Shown here piece after piece: positions 47,786 through 60,556 of a stretch of 64,000 nt of DNA (the first letter of the stretch is position 1; each line of letters opens with the position of its first letter). The position numbers and the translations under genes were made by a program. The stretch covers positions 85,647-149,646 of the forward strand of contig NAVB01000113.1 in the NCBI GenBank assembly GCA_002179805.1. The letters are read 5' to 3'. The stretch is from Acanthamoeba lenticulata (taxonomy: Eukaryota > Discosea > Longamoebia > Acanthamoebidae). A model generated the notes under the pieces. It made no database searches, was not told where the DNA came from, and saw only the letters and a list, made by a program, of their open reading frames with translations.

Positions 47786-49503
47786 ATGAAGCACAAAGTC
47801 GCTATTCTCGGCTCCGGCAACTGGTTCGAATCTCTCTCCTCCGGAGAACCTGAAGTGCCCAAGTCTGAATCTGTGGTCGCGTTTGCCGTTCAGGGGCTCT
47901 GCCATTGCCAAAGTGGTGGGCCTTAACGTGAGAGAGCACTCCGATCTTTTCGAAGATGAGGTCCGGATGTACGTCTACGAAGAGCTCGTAGACGGCGAAC
48001 GCTACCTGACCTCCATAATCAACACCAACCACGAGAACGTCAAGTATGCAGCGCTCCTTCACTGCCGTTCTGGACGACAGCGGCTACCCGCAAGCTTGGG
48101 TGTTGATCTGCATCTTCGTCGTTGTGCAGGTACTTGCCGGGCGTGAAGCTGCCCACCAACATCGTGGCCGACCCGGACCCGATCAGCGCTGCGCAGGACG
48201 CCACTCTGCTCGTGTTCGTGCTGCCGCACCAGTTCGTCAGCTCGCTGTGCGAGAAGCTCAAGGGCAAGCTTCACCACCGCGCCAAGGCCATTTCCCTCAT
48301 CAAGGTACAGCTCACCGCTTCTCGAGTGGTTACTGCCCTCTTTTTCCTCACACACGTGGCGCCTCCTTCACATAGGGTATGGCGTTCGACGACAGAGGGC
48401 CCGTTCTGATCTCGAGCATCATCGAGAAACTGTTGGACATCGATGTGAGCGTGCTCTGCGGCGCCAATATCGCCAAGGACGTGGCCTGGGAGCACTTCTC
48501 CGAGACCACCATCGGCTACAAGGACCCCGAGGTGGCTCGGGTCTGGAAGCAGCTCTTCCATCGCTCGTCTTTTAACGTACCATCCCGCGCGCCCGCTCTC
48601 TCATCTGGCCGCTCTCCCAACCCCTCTCCCCCCTCGACATTGGCTGACCGCTCCGCGGGTCTCCAGGTGGGCCTGGTGGAAGACGTTGCTGGTGTGGAGC
48701 TCTGTGGAGCACTCAAAAACATCATCGCCGTGGGCCTGGGCATGGCTGATGGCCTCGGGTAGGGGACTTGACTTGGCTTGGGCCGCCACTTTCATGAAAT
48801 GCTAACGCGCGAGGATTTTGGCTATGTGGCCCAGAGCGGGCGCCAATACAAAGGCCGCCATCATGAGGATCGGGCTTGCCGAGATGCGACGCTTCGCCGA
48901 GACCTTCTTCAAGGTGCGCAGGAAGAGCTGTACACCCTTTTCGTCACAGCTGCCGCGGCTGATGACCGTTTGACCTGCAGGGAGTCAAGCAAGAGACCTT
49001 CTTCGAGAGCTGCGGCGTGGCCGATCTCATCGTCACCTGGTATTCGCCCTCACCCGCCCACAGCCCGTGTGACGCCAAGTCCTGATGTTGACGTATGTGG
49101 ACCACAGCTTCTTCGGCCGGAACCGCAAGGTGGCCGCCGCCTTTGTTAAGCAGAAGAAGGTGCGACCTTGGTTGACATCACGTGAAATTGAACCTAAATC
49201 GCTGACTGCCATACGCCAACCCTGAGCAGTCCTTCGAACAGCTGGAGAAGGAAATGCTCCATGGTCAGAAGTTGCAGGGCACCCTTACGGCCAAGGAGGT
49301 CCACATCATCCTCAAGCGGGCCAAACTTACCCATCGGTATCTTCAAGGCCCTTTTGTGGCTGCACTTGTCTCTGCTCACCAGCTCTCCTGCCAACAGATT
49401 CCCGCTGATGACGACGATCTACGAAGTTTGCTTCGAGAAAAAGGACCCACACAGCCTGACTGACGCCACCATCGCCACACCCAACGTCCCCGCCTCCCTC
49501 TAA
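47786..49503 (+). CDS. GPD1: Glycerol-3-phosphate dehydrogenase [NAD+]
   Basis: Cytosolic enzyme interconverting dihydroxyacetone phosphate and glycerol 3-phosphate, feeding glycerolipid synthesis and the NADH shuttle. The Rossmann nucleotide loop [16 protein letters not shown] is split by an intron after GNW. Further GPD1 blocks: [47 protein letters not shown], the catalytic-region [43 protein letters not shown], and [12 protein letters not shown]. The end is [21 protein letters not shown] plus a short tail. About eight exons are read. No peroxisomal targeting signal is seen at the C-terminus (PASL). Confidence 0.95.
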
Positions 49504-49597
49504 CGCTTGTGTCTCTTTTCGGGCTTTAAAAATGCAAAAAAGAAAAAAGAAAAAAAAACATCCTCCTGCAAGAATAATCTTGGCCGTACCAAAGATT

Positions 49598-50302
49598 ATG
49601 GAGGCATTGCTTGAAGCGGCCCGGTACGGCGAGGAGGAAGTGGTGCGCGAACTGCTTGCGGGACCCGGGGAGGAGCTAGATCTCAACGGGCGTGATGGAC
49701 GCGGAAACACAGCACTGCACATGGCGAGCGCCAACGGTCATCTTGGCATCGTGCAGCTGCTGCTGGACGCACGCAAGGACGATGTGTCAAAGAAGGCGGA
49801 CGTGAACGCCAAAAATGAGCATGGCAACACGGCACTGCATTGGATCGCCACCCAGCCGGCAATGACGAAGGAGCATGAGGCCATCGCGGAGATGCTGCTC
49901 GGCGCCGGCGCCGACGCAAACGTGAAGAATGATAGGGGGCGAACTCCACTCAACGAGGCTGCGGACCGAGAGCACGCTATCTTGTGTGAGTTGCTAGTTC
50001 GATTTGAAGCCAAGTTGGGCGAAGCAGAAGCGAATGAGAAAGATGACTTCTTCGAGGCCAAGAAAGGGACACAGGATGCAGAGGCAGGAGACGAAGAGGA
50101 GGAAGAAGTGGTGGTGGATGAAGCAGGAAAAGAGGAGCCCAAGAAGGAGAAGCCGGTGGTGCGGTGCGGCAATCCCAAGTGCCGACGAAGTGAAGAGGAC
50201 GGCGAAACGTTCAACCGGTGCTCACGGTGCAAGCTCGTTCACTACTGTGGCCGCGACTGTCAGCGAGCCGACTGGCCCAAGCACAAGCAGACTTGCTCAT
50301 GA
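49598..50302 (+). CDS. Ankyrin-repeat protein with C-terminal MYND zinc finger
   Basis: Single-exon protein of 234 residues. Residues 1 to about 130 carry three to four ankyrin repeats (GNTALHMASANGHLGIVQLLL, GNTALHWIATQ, GRTPLNEAADREHAILCELL). A very acidic linker follows (EAGDEEEEEVVV). The C-terminus is a MYND finger with the expected Cys/His pattern: RCGNPKCRR, FNRCSRCKLVHYCGRDCQRADWPKHKQTC. MYND fingers bind proline-rich partners, and ankyrin plus MYND is a known protein-interaction architecture. ATG 49598 is preferred over an upstream in-frame ATG at 49532, which would add a Lys-rich stretch read from an A-rich leader. Confidence 0.88.
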   Translation: MEALLEAARYGEEEVVRELLAGPGEELDLNGRDGRGNTALHMASANGHLGIVQLLLDARKDDVSKKADVNAKNEHGNTALHWIATQPAMTKEHEAIAEMLLGAGADANVKNDRGRTPLNEAADREHAILCELLVRFEAKLGEAEANEKDDFFEAKKGTQDAEAGDEEEEEVVVDEAGKEEPKKEKPVVRCGNPKCRRSEEDGETFNRCSRCKLVHYCGRDCQRADWPKHKQTCS

Positions 50303-50500
50303 ATAAACCCTAGTGTTGGCCGAAGTTTACAATGCTCTCTTCTGAGGAAAGACGTTTGTACAAGAACAGGCGAGCTCGTGCATTTGGGGCTTGCGTCTAG
50401 GTACAACAATTACATACAAGAGATCTACATGATAGGGGAGTCAACATTTACACACATTCACACATTCACACGCACGCTCGAGTGAGCCCCGTCGACGGAC

Positions 50501-51790
50501 TCACAGGCCCGACAGATTGTCGAGGAGCGCGTCGTAGTCCACAAAGTCATCAGCGGCCAGTGACCACTCGGACTCGCCAAAGTCGGAGCCGGCCGGCGTG
50601 AGCTCGGTCGAGGAGCCGGCGGACCAGTCGAAGGACGGCGCCATCGACGACGAGCCCGGCGTTGGGAGGAGCTGCCCGGCCGAGCCCGCGGCAACCATGA
50701 CCATCCCGCCCGGCGGGGGTTGTGCGCACTGCGGCGGCGTGTGGCCAATGCAGCCCACGGGCGACTCGCAGCCCGGCGCGCCGGGCAACCCCTCGAGCGC
50801 TCCTCCGCAAACGTGCCCGAACTGCGACTGCTGAGGCGGTGCTGGGTGGGCCACCAGTGAGGCAAAGCGGTTGGCGTCAACGGACGTCACGCGCCCTTGA
50901 CACGCGTTGATGCCCGACGACGGGCGGCGCTGGAAGAGGCCCGCCTGAGCTTGCGGCGGGAGCTGTACAGGCGGGGAGGCTTGATTAGGCTGCGGCTCGG
51001 CGGAGGCGGTGAGTCGCGCGCGCTTGACCAACGGCTGCGGCGAAGGCGGCGCCTCGGGCCCGACGTTGAACAGCGGCAGCGCTTGGTGGGCTGACGCGAC
51101 GTGACCCCCGAGCGCGGGCTGCGGCTGCACCCGTGCGGGAAGCTGAAGCGGGTGCTGCCGGACGATGCGCAGGGTGTGGGGCTGCGTGCGTAGTGGCGCG
51201 GGCTGGGCCACCCCCACCGGCGGCATGGCGGGCGGGGTGGAGACCATGGCGGGCGGGGCCGACGTAGACCGCGGGCGAGCGTTCGGGTTGATGAGGCTCT
51301 GCTGGGCGGCGGGAGGAGAGGCCTGCGGGACCGGCGAGGAGGAAACCGAGCTGCAGCGGAGGAGGTGGTGGTTGAGCTGGGCGAGCTCTTGCTGTCGCCG
51401 GTGCCGGGCCTCATCTTCATGCTGGCGCAGGAGAACGTCGCGTTCGGCCAGAATCTCGCGAAGGCACCATTCGAGGCGGCTGGCCTTAGTCTTTTCATCT
51501 TCTATTTCCTGTACGAGTTGAAGGGCGGCCATCTCCTCTTCAATCGCCGTCAACTGTTGTTGTGGGAGCAGTTGATGATAACTGGCCGTGCCGAGCTGAG
51601 CCGTCGGTTGGGGATGCAAACGGGGGGAGGATTGAAGTTGGGGTTGGGGCTGATTGTCGATGAGACTCGGACATAAAACGGGCGCGATGAGGCGACCATC
51701 GGCTTGCCGTTTGAGAGGAGGCACGGTTGAAAAGGAAAGAAACTGCGACGAAGAAGGGGAGGTGGCGCCTCCGGAATGAAGAGGATTCAT
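50501..51790 (-). CDS. Pro/Gln-rich protein with 'RLEW' coiled-coil module (family member 2)
   Basis: Single-exon protein of 429 residues, not assigned to a named family. After a Gln/Pro-rich start (QPQPQLQSSPRLHPQPTAQ), a helix reads AALQLVQEIEDEKTKASRLE followed by WCLREILAERDVLLRQHEDE. This matches the helix of the protein at 46930-47529 (16 identities in about 33 positions). The centre is Pro/Gln/Ala-rich. The C-terminus is acidic with hydrophobic residues (SLAADDFVDYDALLDNLSGL), like many transcription activation domains. The Gln/Pro-rich body plus acidic tail suggests a nuclear regulator; this is inference. It is on the opposite strand to its relative, about 3 kb away. Confidence 0.7.
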   Translation of the reverse strand: MNPLHSGGATSPSSSQFLSFSTVPPLKRQADGRLIAPVLCPSLIDNQPQPQLQSSPRLHPQPTAQLGTASYHQLLPQQQLTAIEEEMAALQLVQEIEDEKTKASRLEWCLREILAERDVLLRQHEDEARHRRQQELAQLNHHLLRCSSVSSSPVPQASPPAAQQSLINPNARPRSTSAPPAMVSTPPAMPPVGVAQPAPLRTQPHTLRIVRQHPLQLPARVQPQPALGGHVASAHQALPLFNVGPEAPPSPQPLVKRARLTASAEPQPNQASPPVQLPPQAQAGLFQRRPSSGINACQGRVTSVDANRFASLVAHPAPPQQSQFGHVCGGALEGLPGAPGCESPVGCIGHTPPQCAQPPPGGMVMVAAGSAGQLLPTPGSSSMAPSFDWSAGSSTELTPAGSDFGESEWSLAADDFVDYDALLDNLSGL

Positions 51791-52057
51791 CTAGAGCCCA
51801 AGTAGTGATGAATGCGGGTGCTGGCTGGACTGTTTTTTGTTTGAAGATCGGGCTCAACCTTCTTCAAACGACTAACCTCTCACGTACTGCTCTCGCCCTT
51901 ACCTGCGCCAGCTGTGAAGAGGAGGAAAGAGAAGAGGAACGCACTAGCCTCCACCAATGGGCTGTCATTCATTCCTCGTTGCTATCCGCACCGTTCCCGG
52001 ATACCGGCATTACAAAAAGGCGCGAAAAAACCAACCGAAGATGAATGATGATGATGA

Positions 52058-52435
52058 TTAGCTGTTGCTCTCTTTGTTGTCTTGGACATGTTTGTAGATG
52101 AGGATGCCTCCCGTAAACATGGTTTGGGAAAGCAAGAATGCTCCTAACAACAGCCGATAGAATTGCTTACGAGGCATGGTCGTCACGAATTTGTGGAACC
52201 TGCGCACAGGGCCCAGCTGGGCATTCTCCAAATCACGACGAAGAGTGCTGATCGTTTCGTGCAAGCGCTTGTTCTCCTCCTGCAGTTGCTCGTAAGTCAT
52301 TCCCTGCGTTCCAGGAGTCGAGGAGAGGAACCGCTGAGCTGTCGTACGGCACACTGTCAGCACTCCGGGTCTCGTGGCGGCGCGGCCCACAAGTGTACCG
52401 CTAAGGCTACCCCTCACCGCTGCGCGCATCGACAT
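52058..52435 (-). CDS. Small mitochondrial-type single-pass membrane protein
   Basis: Single-exon, 125 residues. The N-terminus (MSMRAAVRGSLSGTLVGRAA...RTTAQRFLSSTPG) is rich in Arg and Ser without acidic residues and has an RFLSS site resembling a mitochondrial processing site. A short coiled coil follows (QLQEENKRLHETISTLRRD), then a basic segment and one hydrophobic helix (FYRLLLGAFLLSQTMFTGGILIY) near the C-terminus. No named family is recognised. An inner-membrane protein with its coiled coil in the matrix would fit. Confidence 0.65.
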   Translation of the reverse strand: MSMRAAVRGSLSGTLVGRAATRPGVLTVCRTTAQRFLSSTPGTQGMTYEQLQEENKRLHETISTLRRDLENAQLGPVRRFHKFVTTMPRKQFYRLLLGAFLLSQTMFTGGILIYKHVQDNKESNS

Positions 52436-52722
52436 CTTGTGCTGGTGCAGAAAATGGCGGATATTCAAAAAAGGTTGCTCAAAATAAACGAGAAAAAGCA
52501 GGAAGCTGCACAAGGACTTCTGGGTGGAGAACGACTGCGAGTTTGTCAAGAAGGACACACCAACGCGTGTGCGAGGAGCTCAACCTCGTTATTGGGTGGC
52601 GCCGCTTCGAGCCGGACGCGCTCGCTAGAACCTACCAGGACTAGGTCGACCTGTCCCGTGCTGTGTTGATCCAGACCTTCCCATTGAGAACAACATCGTA
52701 GTTGTTATTATTGAGCTCGTGC

Positions 52723-54522
52723 TCACATGACGCCAAACAGCCAGTGCAAGAGCCGGGGCTGCTTTCGCAGGTTGTGGATGAGCGTGGCCACCGACAGGAC
52801 AATCACCGCCGTCGTTTTCCACGGCTTGGCTGCGATCCAGCGCATGCGCTGTGCGTACCTGTACATCGTCTCCAACGCGAATGGCAGACAATACGCCGCC
52901 AGTTCTACGCCCCACCACCGCCAAACGCACCACCGCTTAGCCACGAGCACAATCACCACCGCGTGTGCACATGAAGCTCGGGGTCGGGTCTTCATTTGTA
53001 CCAGACTGTCGCGAGGGCAACTCAATGAGCGTGGCCAAGCCGGCTACCCAGGCCTGAGTCATCATTGTCGGCCGCGTCATCTTGATTGGGAAGTTGGCAT
53101 AGAGGAGGCACCCTGTTGTGGTCCAGTCCCCCCCCCGCCAAGTCAGTCTTTGCCATGTGAACAGATGAAGGAGCAAAGGAAGGAGGCACACACACACACA
53201 CACACACATATACGCACCGGTAGAGATGGATATGGTGCAGTAGAGAGTGAGGAAGGCGGTGGAGCGGAGGATGTTCTCTGCGGCGCGCTTGAGCCCGCTC
53301 AAGTTCTTACGCGAGGTCAAGAAAAAGATTATGTTCAGCGGCACGTAGACTCGTAAGCTCAGCAGAACGCTCTTGATGAGGAACTGAGACACGTATGAGC
53401 TGCGCGGAGAAGCAGAGGCCGAAATCATGAAATGGCGCAGCGTCAGTGGGCGTGGGCGAGCAGAGATATAAGAGAAAGAGAGAGGGAGGTCGCACAAGTG
53501 AGAGCGACCGTGGTGTGTGACATCGCAGAAGCGCTCGCCAGACATGAGACGTTTTTTCATGCTGGCGTTGATCATGCCCTGTTTGTCAAGGAACCGCAGA
53601 TAGCCCTCTGGCAGGTCCTCGGGCGCAGCAATCCTTCGGTGGATTGGTATGTCGTGTCAATGACAACAGAACGCGAGGAAGGGGGTGGCACACTCGTACC
53701 AAGATGAGAGAATCTGTGAGGCCGAGAGGCACATGATGAGGGTGGGCCCGTACTTCCACTGGGGCAGGGGCAAGCAGCGAGCCGCACGCACCTATGTGCA
53801 CCAGTAACACAGAACCGGTAAGAAATGTGTATGAGCTCGAGGTGGTGGATGTAGATGAACAGAGAGCAAGAAGGCATACAAGGCACCAGAAGGCGAGAGT
53901 GGAGTTGAGGAGTGATGGGTCGATTTGGAGGCCGATCCAGGCAGCAGCGCCGCCAGCGATGGCCATCCAAGGCAGCTTCTGCTGGAAGAGCTGGAGCACA
54001 GATCGGATGAACAAGGAACGCTCTGCGCCCTGCTCGTCACGCTCAACATTGAGCGTTTGCAGCCACTTCACGAAGTCACAGATGCACAAAGATGAGGTTC
54101 ATAGACAGCGGGAGATGGGCTGGTGGTGTCCCGAAAGAGCACCTTGTGCCAGCGATAGAAGGCACGAACAAGGCCCACAAAAATGCTGACTGCCGCTCCT
54201 CGCCTGCCCACCACCACATGTCAGAAGAAGAGGGCGAGAGGACACATATCAGTGCAACGTGCCTCACGGTGAGGGGCGTTATTTTGCGTTGGATGATGAC
54301 CAGAGGCCCGGTGTAAATGAGAAAACCTTTTGACATGCCTTTAAGGATGTAAGGGAGGGCACCCTCCCTGTCTCGTTGGCTTTGATCGCGCACAATTAAG
54401 GCCCCCATTTTGTCTTTTCCTTCCTTCAGCAGGGACAAGACCTTTGGTGACATTGGGTCTTGACTGTGTGTCGTTGGATTCTTCCCTCTTTCACCTTCCT
54501 CTTGACCCGGGTCGCCTTCCAT
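52723..54522 (-). CDS. TMEM135-like multi-pass membrane protein
   Basis: Multi-exon gene for a membrane protein of the TMEM135 family, linked in animals to peroxisomes, mitochondria and lipid metabolism. Exons in order: MEGDPGQEEG..., KGFLIYTGPLVIIQ, RGAAVSIFVGLVRAFYRW, LPWMAIAGGAAAWIGLQIDP with SLLNSTLAFWCLV, WKYGPTLIMCLSASQILSSW, IAAPEDLPEGYLRFLDKQG, then the second half, YVSQFLIKSVLLSLRVYVPL, LKRAAENILRSTAFLTLY, GCLLYANFPIKMTRPTMMTQ, ELAAYCLPFALETMYRYA and a short tail ending FGVM. The repeat-like two-half layout fits the family. The start ATG at 54522 is the first in frame. One intron holds a CA microsatellite. The family call is from pattern memory, and the exon joins are by eye. Confidence 0.68.
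53187..53208. repeat. CA microsatellite in a TMEM135-like intron
   Basis: Eleven CA units without interruption. Confidence 0.95.
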
Positions 54523-54649
54523 CTTGTGCGCAAATCGTTCGTTTTTGGCGTTTGGTGGCGGGAAACGCTGCCTCTCAAATTGGCCCAATGGCAAGTCGTG
54601 TCTGGGAAGCCTCCTCGGTGAGTAAGGCGCAAGAAACGCAAGGCCTCCC

Positions 54650-55500
54650 TTACTCGCTCCGTATGCTCCACTCGCCCATCTTGCTTCGCACTACCCACTG
54701 CAGTTTACTGCTTAGGTTGGCAATGTAGTTCCGGTGGCTGTAGCACGGGCCGTAATACAAGAACAGCTCTTCGCCTGTGAAACACAGCATGGTCAGTGGC
54801 GGTAGTAAAATGAAGGGCAGGGGGGGTTTTGGTGACCTGGCTCAACTTCACGAAGCGTGTAGATGCGCTGATGCAACCGCAGGTGACCATGTGTTTGTAC
54901 TGGACCCCAGCCACAACTTGCCTCGCACTCAAGTGGCGGTTCATTGATGTGCAGCACTGGACACTTTTCAAACTCACTGCCCGAAAGTCAGTGCCCACTA
55001 CTGTGTGCAAGGTGGTGACGGAAGAACGCACGGCCACAGGCGCCCTGTAGTAACGTCAGCAGGCTCGTGGAGGGCTGCATAAGGTGAAGCATCGCCCCAA
55101 CCTACATCATAGCCCCAGAAGGTGCCCACACACGTGAAGGGTGGCAGAAGTCTACGGGCAAACAGTCCCTTGCCTTCCCTGGCCAAAGAGCATCGTTAAA
55201 ACTCAGTGCTGCGCTGTAGGTGAGCTGAGTGGGTCAAGCCGTGCCAGCCCCAGGTATGAGCGAAGATGAGATGGTAAGAGATTCAGGAGGGCTGCCATCG
55301 CAAACAAGAAAGGCATCTTGCACTCGCGCAACTGTGTCCTTCTCATCTGCATCTTTATCGGGCATGCTCGTTGCTACAGCTTGGTCAAGCTGACGGAGCA
55401 GCTCCACATACAATGGCAAGCCACCGTATTGGCGAAACTGTGCCAATCGAGTTAACATGTGGTGAAAAGTTATGCTTCCGTCGTCTGCCGCGACAGTCAT
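54650..55500 (-). CDS. SET-domain protein with atypical NHS motif
   Basis: Short gene carrying a recognisable SET (lysine methyltransferase-type) domain. The domain starts GKGLFARRLLPPFTCVGTFWG, continues ...HEPADVTTGRLWPEFEKCP, VLHINEPPLECEASCGWG and IYTLREVEPGEELFLYYGPC, and ends HRNYIANLSSKLQWVVRSKMG before the stop (54652-54650). Joins at GTGCGT...CAG and GTCACC...CAG keep the frame. The usual NHSC motif reads INEP here, while the substrate-side Tyr motif (LYYG) is kept. A plausible first exon starts at ATG 55500 (MTVAADDGSITFHHMLTRLA), but the join to the SET exon is unclear. Candidate donors there are all in phase 0; the matching acceptor would be the AAG just before GLFARR. Substrate unknown. 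Confidence 0.62.
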
Positions 55501-55721
55501 TTTTTTTTTATTTTCCCGGCTTTTCTTCCCTTAATCTAACAGTCCATCATACGCTCGTGCTCGTTGCTACAGCTCGGTCAAGTTGACGGCGCCGAAAAGA
55601 AAGAGCGAAGAGATAAATGAGACAAAAAGAGGTTATTTTTTTTCAGATTTGTGCAACTTGTGTACAAGAGAGGAACTAAAGATCCCATCTCGAACAACAA
55701 TTCGTTGACCTCCGGCGCGAT

Positions 55722-56831
55722 TTAGGCGGTGGGGTACGAAGCAGCGGTGGCAATACCGCAGTTGTTGTTCTGGTTCCTCGACATCTTGATGTAGCCGTTG
55801 AGGCCCCACGAGGCGCCCCACGAGTTCTTGACCCACCAGAAGTCCTGGCCGTTCTCGGAGCCCCAGCCGACGACGAGCACACCGTGGTCGAGCTGAGTCG
55901 ACGAGCAAGCCGACTCGTAGTAGACACCACCGCTGTAGAACTGGAAGGAGTTGTGCGAGGCATCAATGGCCACCGAGACGGGCTCCTTGACGGCAGCGTT
56001 GAGGAGAGCGTTCTCGTCGCCCGAAGTGACGTCGGTGTAGCCGGTGAGCGAGCCACCCTTGTTGGCAGCGTTGTACTGGCAGGTAAGCGGGCCAGCAGTC
56101 TGGTAGGGGTACGAGGCCTCAGTGTCGATACCACGGTTGTTGATAATGTACTCGAACGCGTAGTCCATCAGACCACCGTTGCATCCGTTGTTGCCGTACG
56201 AGACCGAGCAATCGATCAGGTTCTGCTCCGAAAGCGAGACGAGACGGCCAGTCTTGAGGAAGTTGGCGCCCTCAGTCGAACCCGTGGTCGAGAACGACCA
56301 GCACGAGCCGCACTGACCTAGAAATGCAGAGAAGAATCAGCATCGAGACACTCAATCTAACTTCCCTCGCCAAAGGGGAAAAGAAGAAGACGGAAAAAAA
56401 TAATTTATAAAAAAAGGGCGAAAGCGATGCGCACCCTGGTTCTTGACGTGAGTCACGGCACCCTTCTGCCTCCAGTCGAACTCGCTGGGAATGCCCGTAG
56501 CAGGGGCCTCAGGAGCGGCAGTGTGGATCTTAGCGTGCTTGGAGTAGTCGAAAGCAAGACCCTTGAAGAGGCGGTTGAACTCGGCGTTGGTAAGATCACC
56601 GAACTGGTTCATGGCAAGGAAGTAGGACTTGTTCTGGCGGTTGTGCTCCTCGACGAAGCGGTAGTTATCACGCCACACGTTCCACCTGTAGATGAACTCC
56701 TCGTTCGAGTAGGACTTGGTGTTCTCGCGCATCCACTTGGCAAACACGCCCGTGAGCGGGTCGTGCGTGGCGGCGAGGGTGGAAGCCACGAAGAGGGCCG
56801 CAAAGACGGCGAGGAGGGTGACGGCGCGCAT
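55722..56831 (-). CDS. Cathepsin L-like cysteine protease (papain family C1)
   Basis: Secreted or lysosomal papain-type protease made as a zymogen. The start [21 protein letters not shown] is a clear signal peptide. The propeptide has the ERFNIN-type inhibitor helix ([20 protein letters not shown]) and [15 protein letters not shown]. The mature enzyme begins about [19 protein letters not shown]. The catalytic Cys sits in [10 protein letters not shown], His in [11 protein letters not shown] and Asn in [17 protein letters not shown]; the oxyanion Gln is in the GQCGSCW motif. One intron (about 120 nt, near 56320-56440) separates the pro-region exon from the catalytic exon. All key residues are intact. 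Confidence 0.96.
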
Positions 56832-57304
56832 GGTTGTGTGGGTTGAGGGCGGATGAAAAAAGCTCGCTTGCGGCCACTGACCCAATTTATGCGCCCTTAC
56901 TCTTCCCCCGTCGTGTCTCCAGATAGGCCGACAGCCAATGACGTCCTGTTGCCGCAGCCAATCCCTAAGCGCTGCCGGGTGCGCTGTCTCCGTTAGAAAA
57001 GGCGGAAGAAGGTTTGCACGTCACGAAACACAACGGCGTTTTAATTTTTGCCGACAAAGAAAACATGGTTTCTGCGCCACGTGTTCTTTTCCGCTCGCCC
57101 GAAAGCGGCGCGCCTCCGGATCCATCCAGCTGGAGGCTCCAGTGGCTGAAGACGGTCGGGCAGCCGACCGCCCTCATGGTCGTTTCCAGTTCCTACAACG
57201 GGGTCATCTCAGTCCCGAGAAAAAGCTCTATGTTAAAAGAAGACTTCTTGTTGTTTGCTGTACAGCGAGTACGCGAGGACCGTTCAGCGTTTGGCGAGTG
57301 GTCC
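56832..57304. other. Intergenic, AFG3L2-like 3' end to cysteine protease promoter
   Basis: About 470 bp. A TATA-like GCATAAATTGGG on the minus strand (near 56880-56893) lies about 50 bp upstream of the protease start. Nothing else is recognised. Confidence 0.45.
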
Positions 57305-60395
<3,091 letters not shown>

Positions 60396-60556
60396 CTTCG
60401 CCCTCAAATTGGCTGTTCTCGTTGTTGAAAAAAGAACACTTCAAGATGCCGCGTCAAGCTTACGCGGGGAATATTATGTTTTAAATCGTATTTTCTTGGC
60501 TTGAAAAAAAGAGAGAAAAAGGCTGTAACGGACAGTAGTTGAGCTCATCTGCCAAG

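Noticed and set aside
47822..47835. GGTTCGAATCT, resembling a tRNA B box
   Set aside because: It lies at the splice donor of the first GPD1 intron. No A box, acceptor stem or anticodon arm can be drawn around it.
54523..54594. Upstream extension of the TMEM135-like frame
   Set aside because: The extended frame starts at TTG, not ATG, and adds no recognisable sequence.
60396..60407. Upstream extension of the m-AAA protease frame
   Set aside because: The extra codons would start at TTG; the ATG at 60395 gives a normal mitochondrial presequence.
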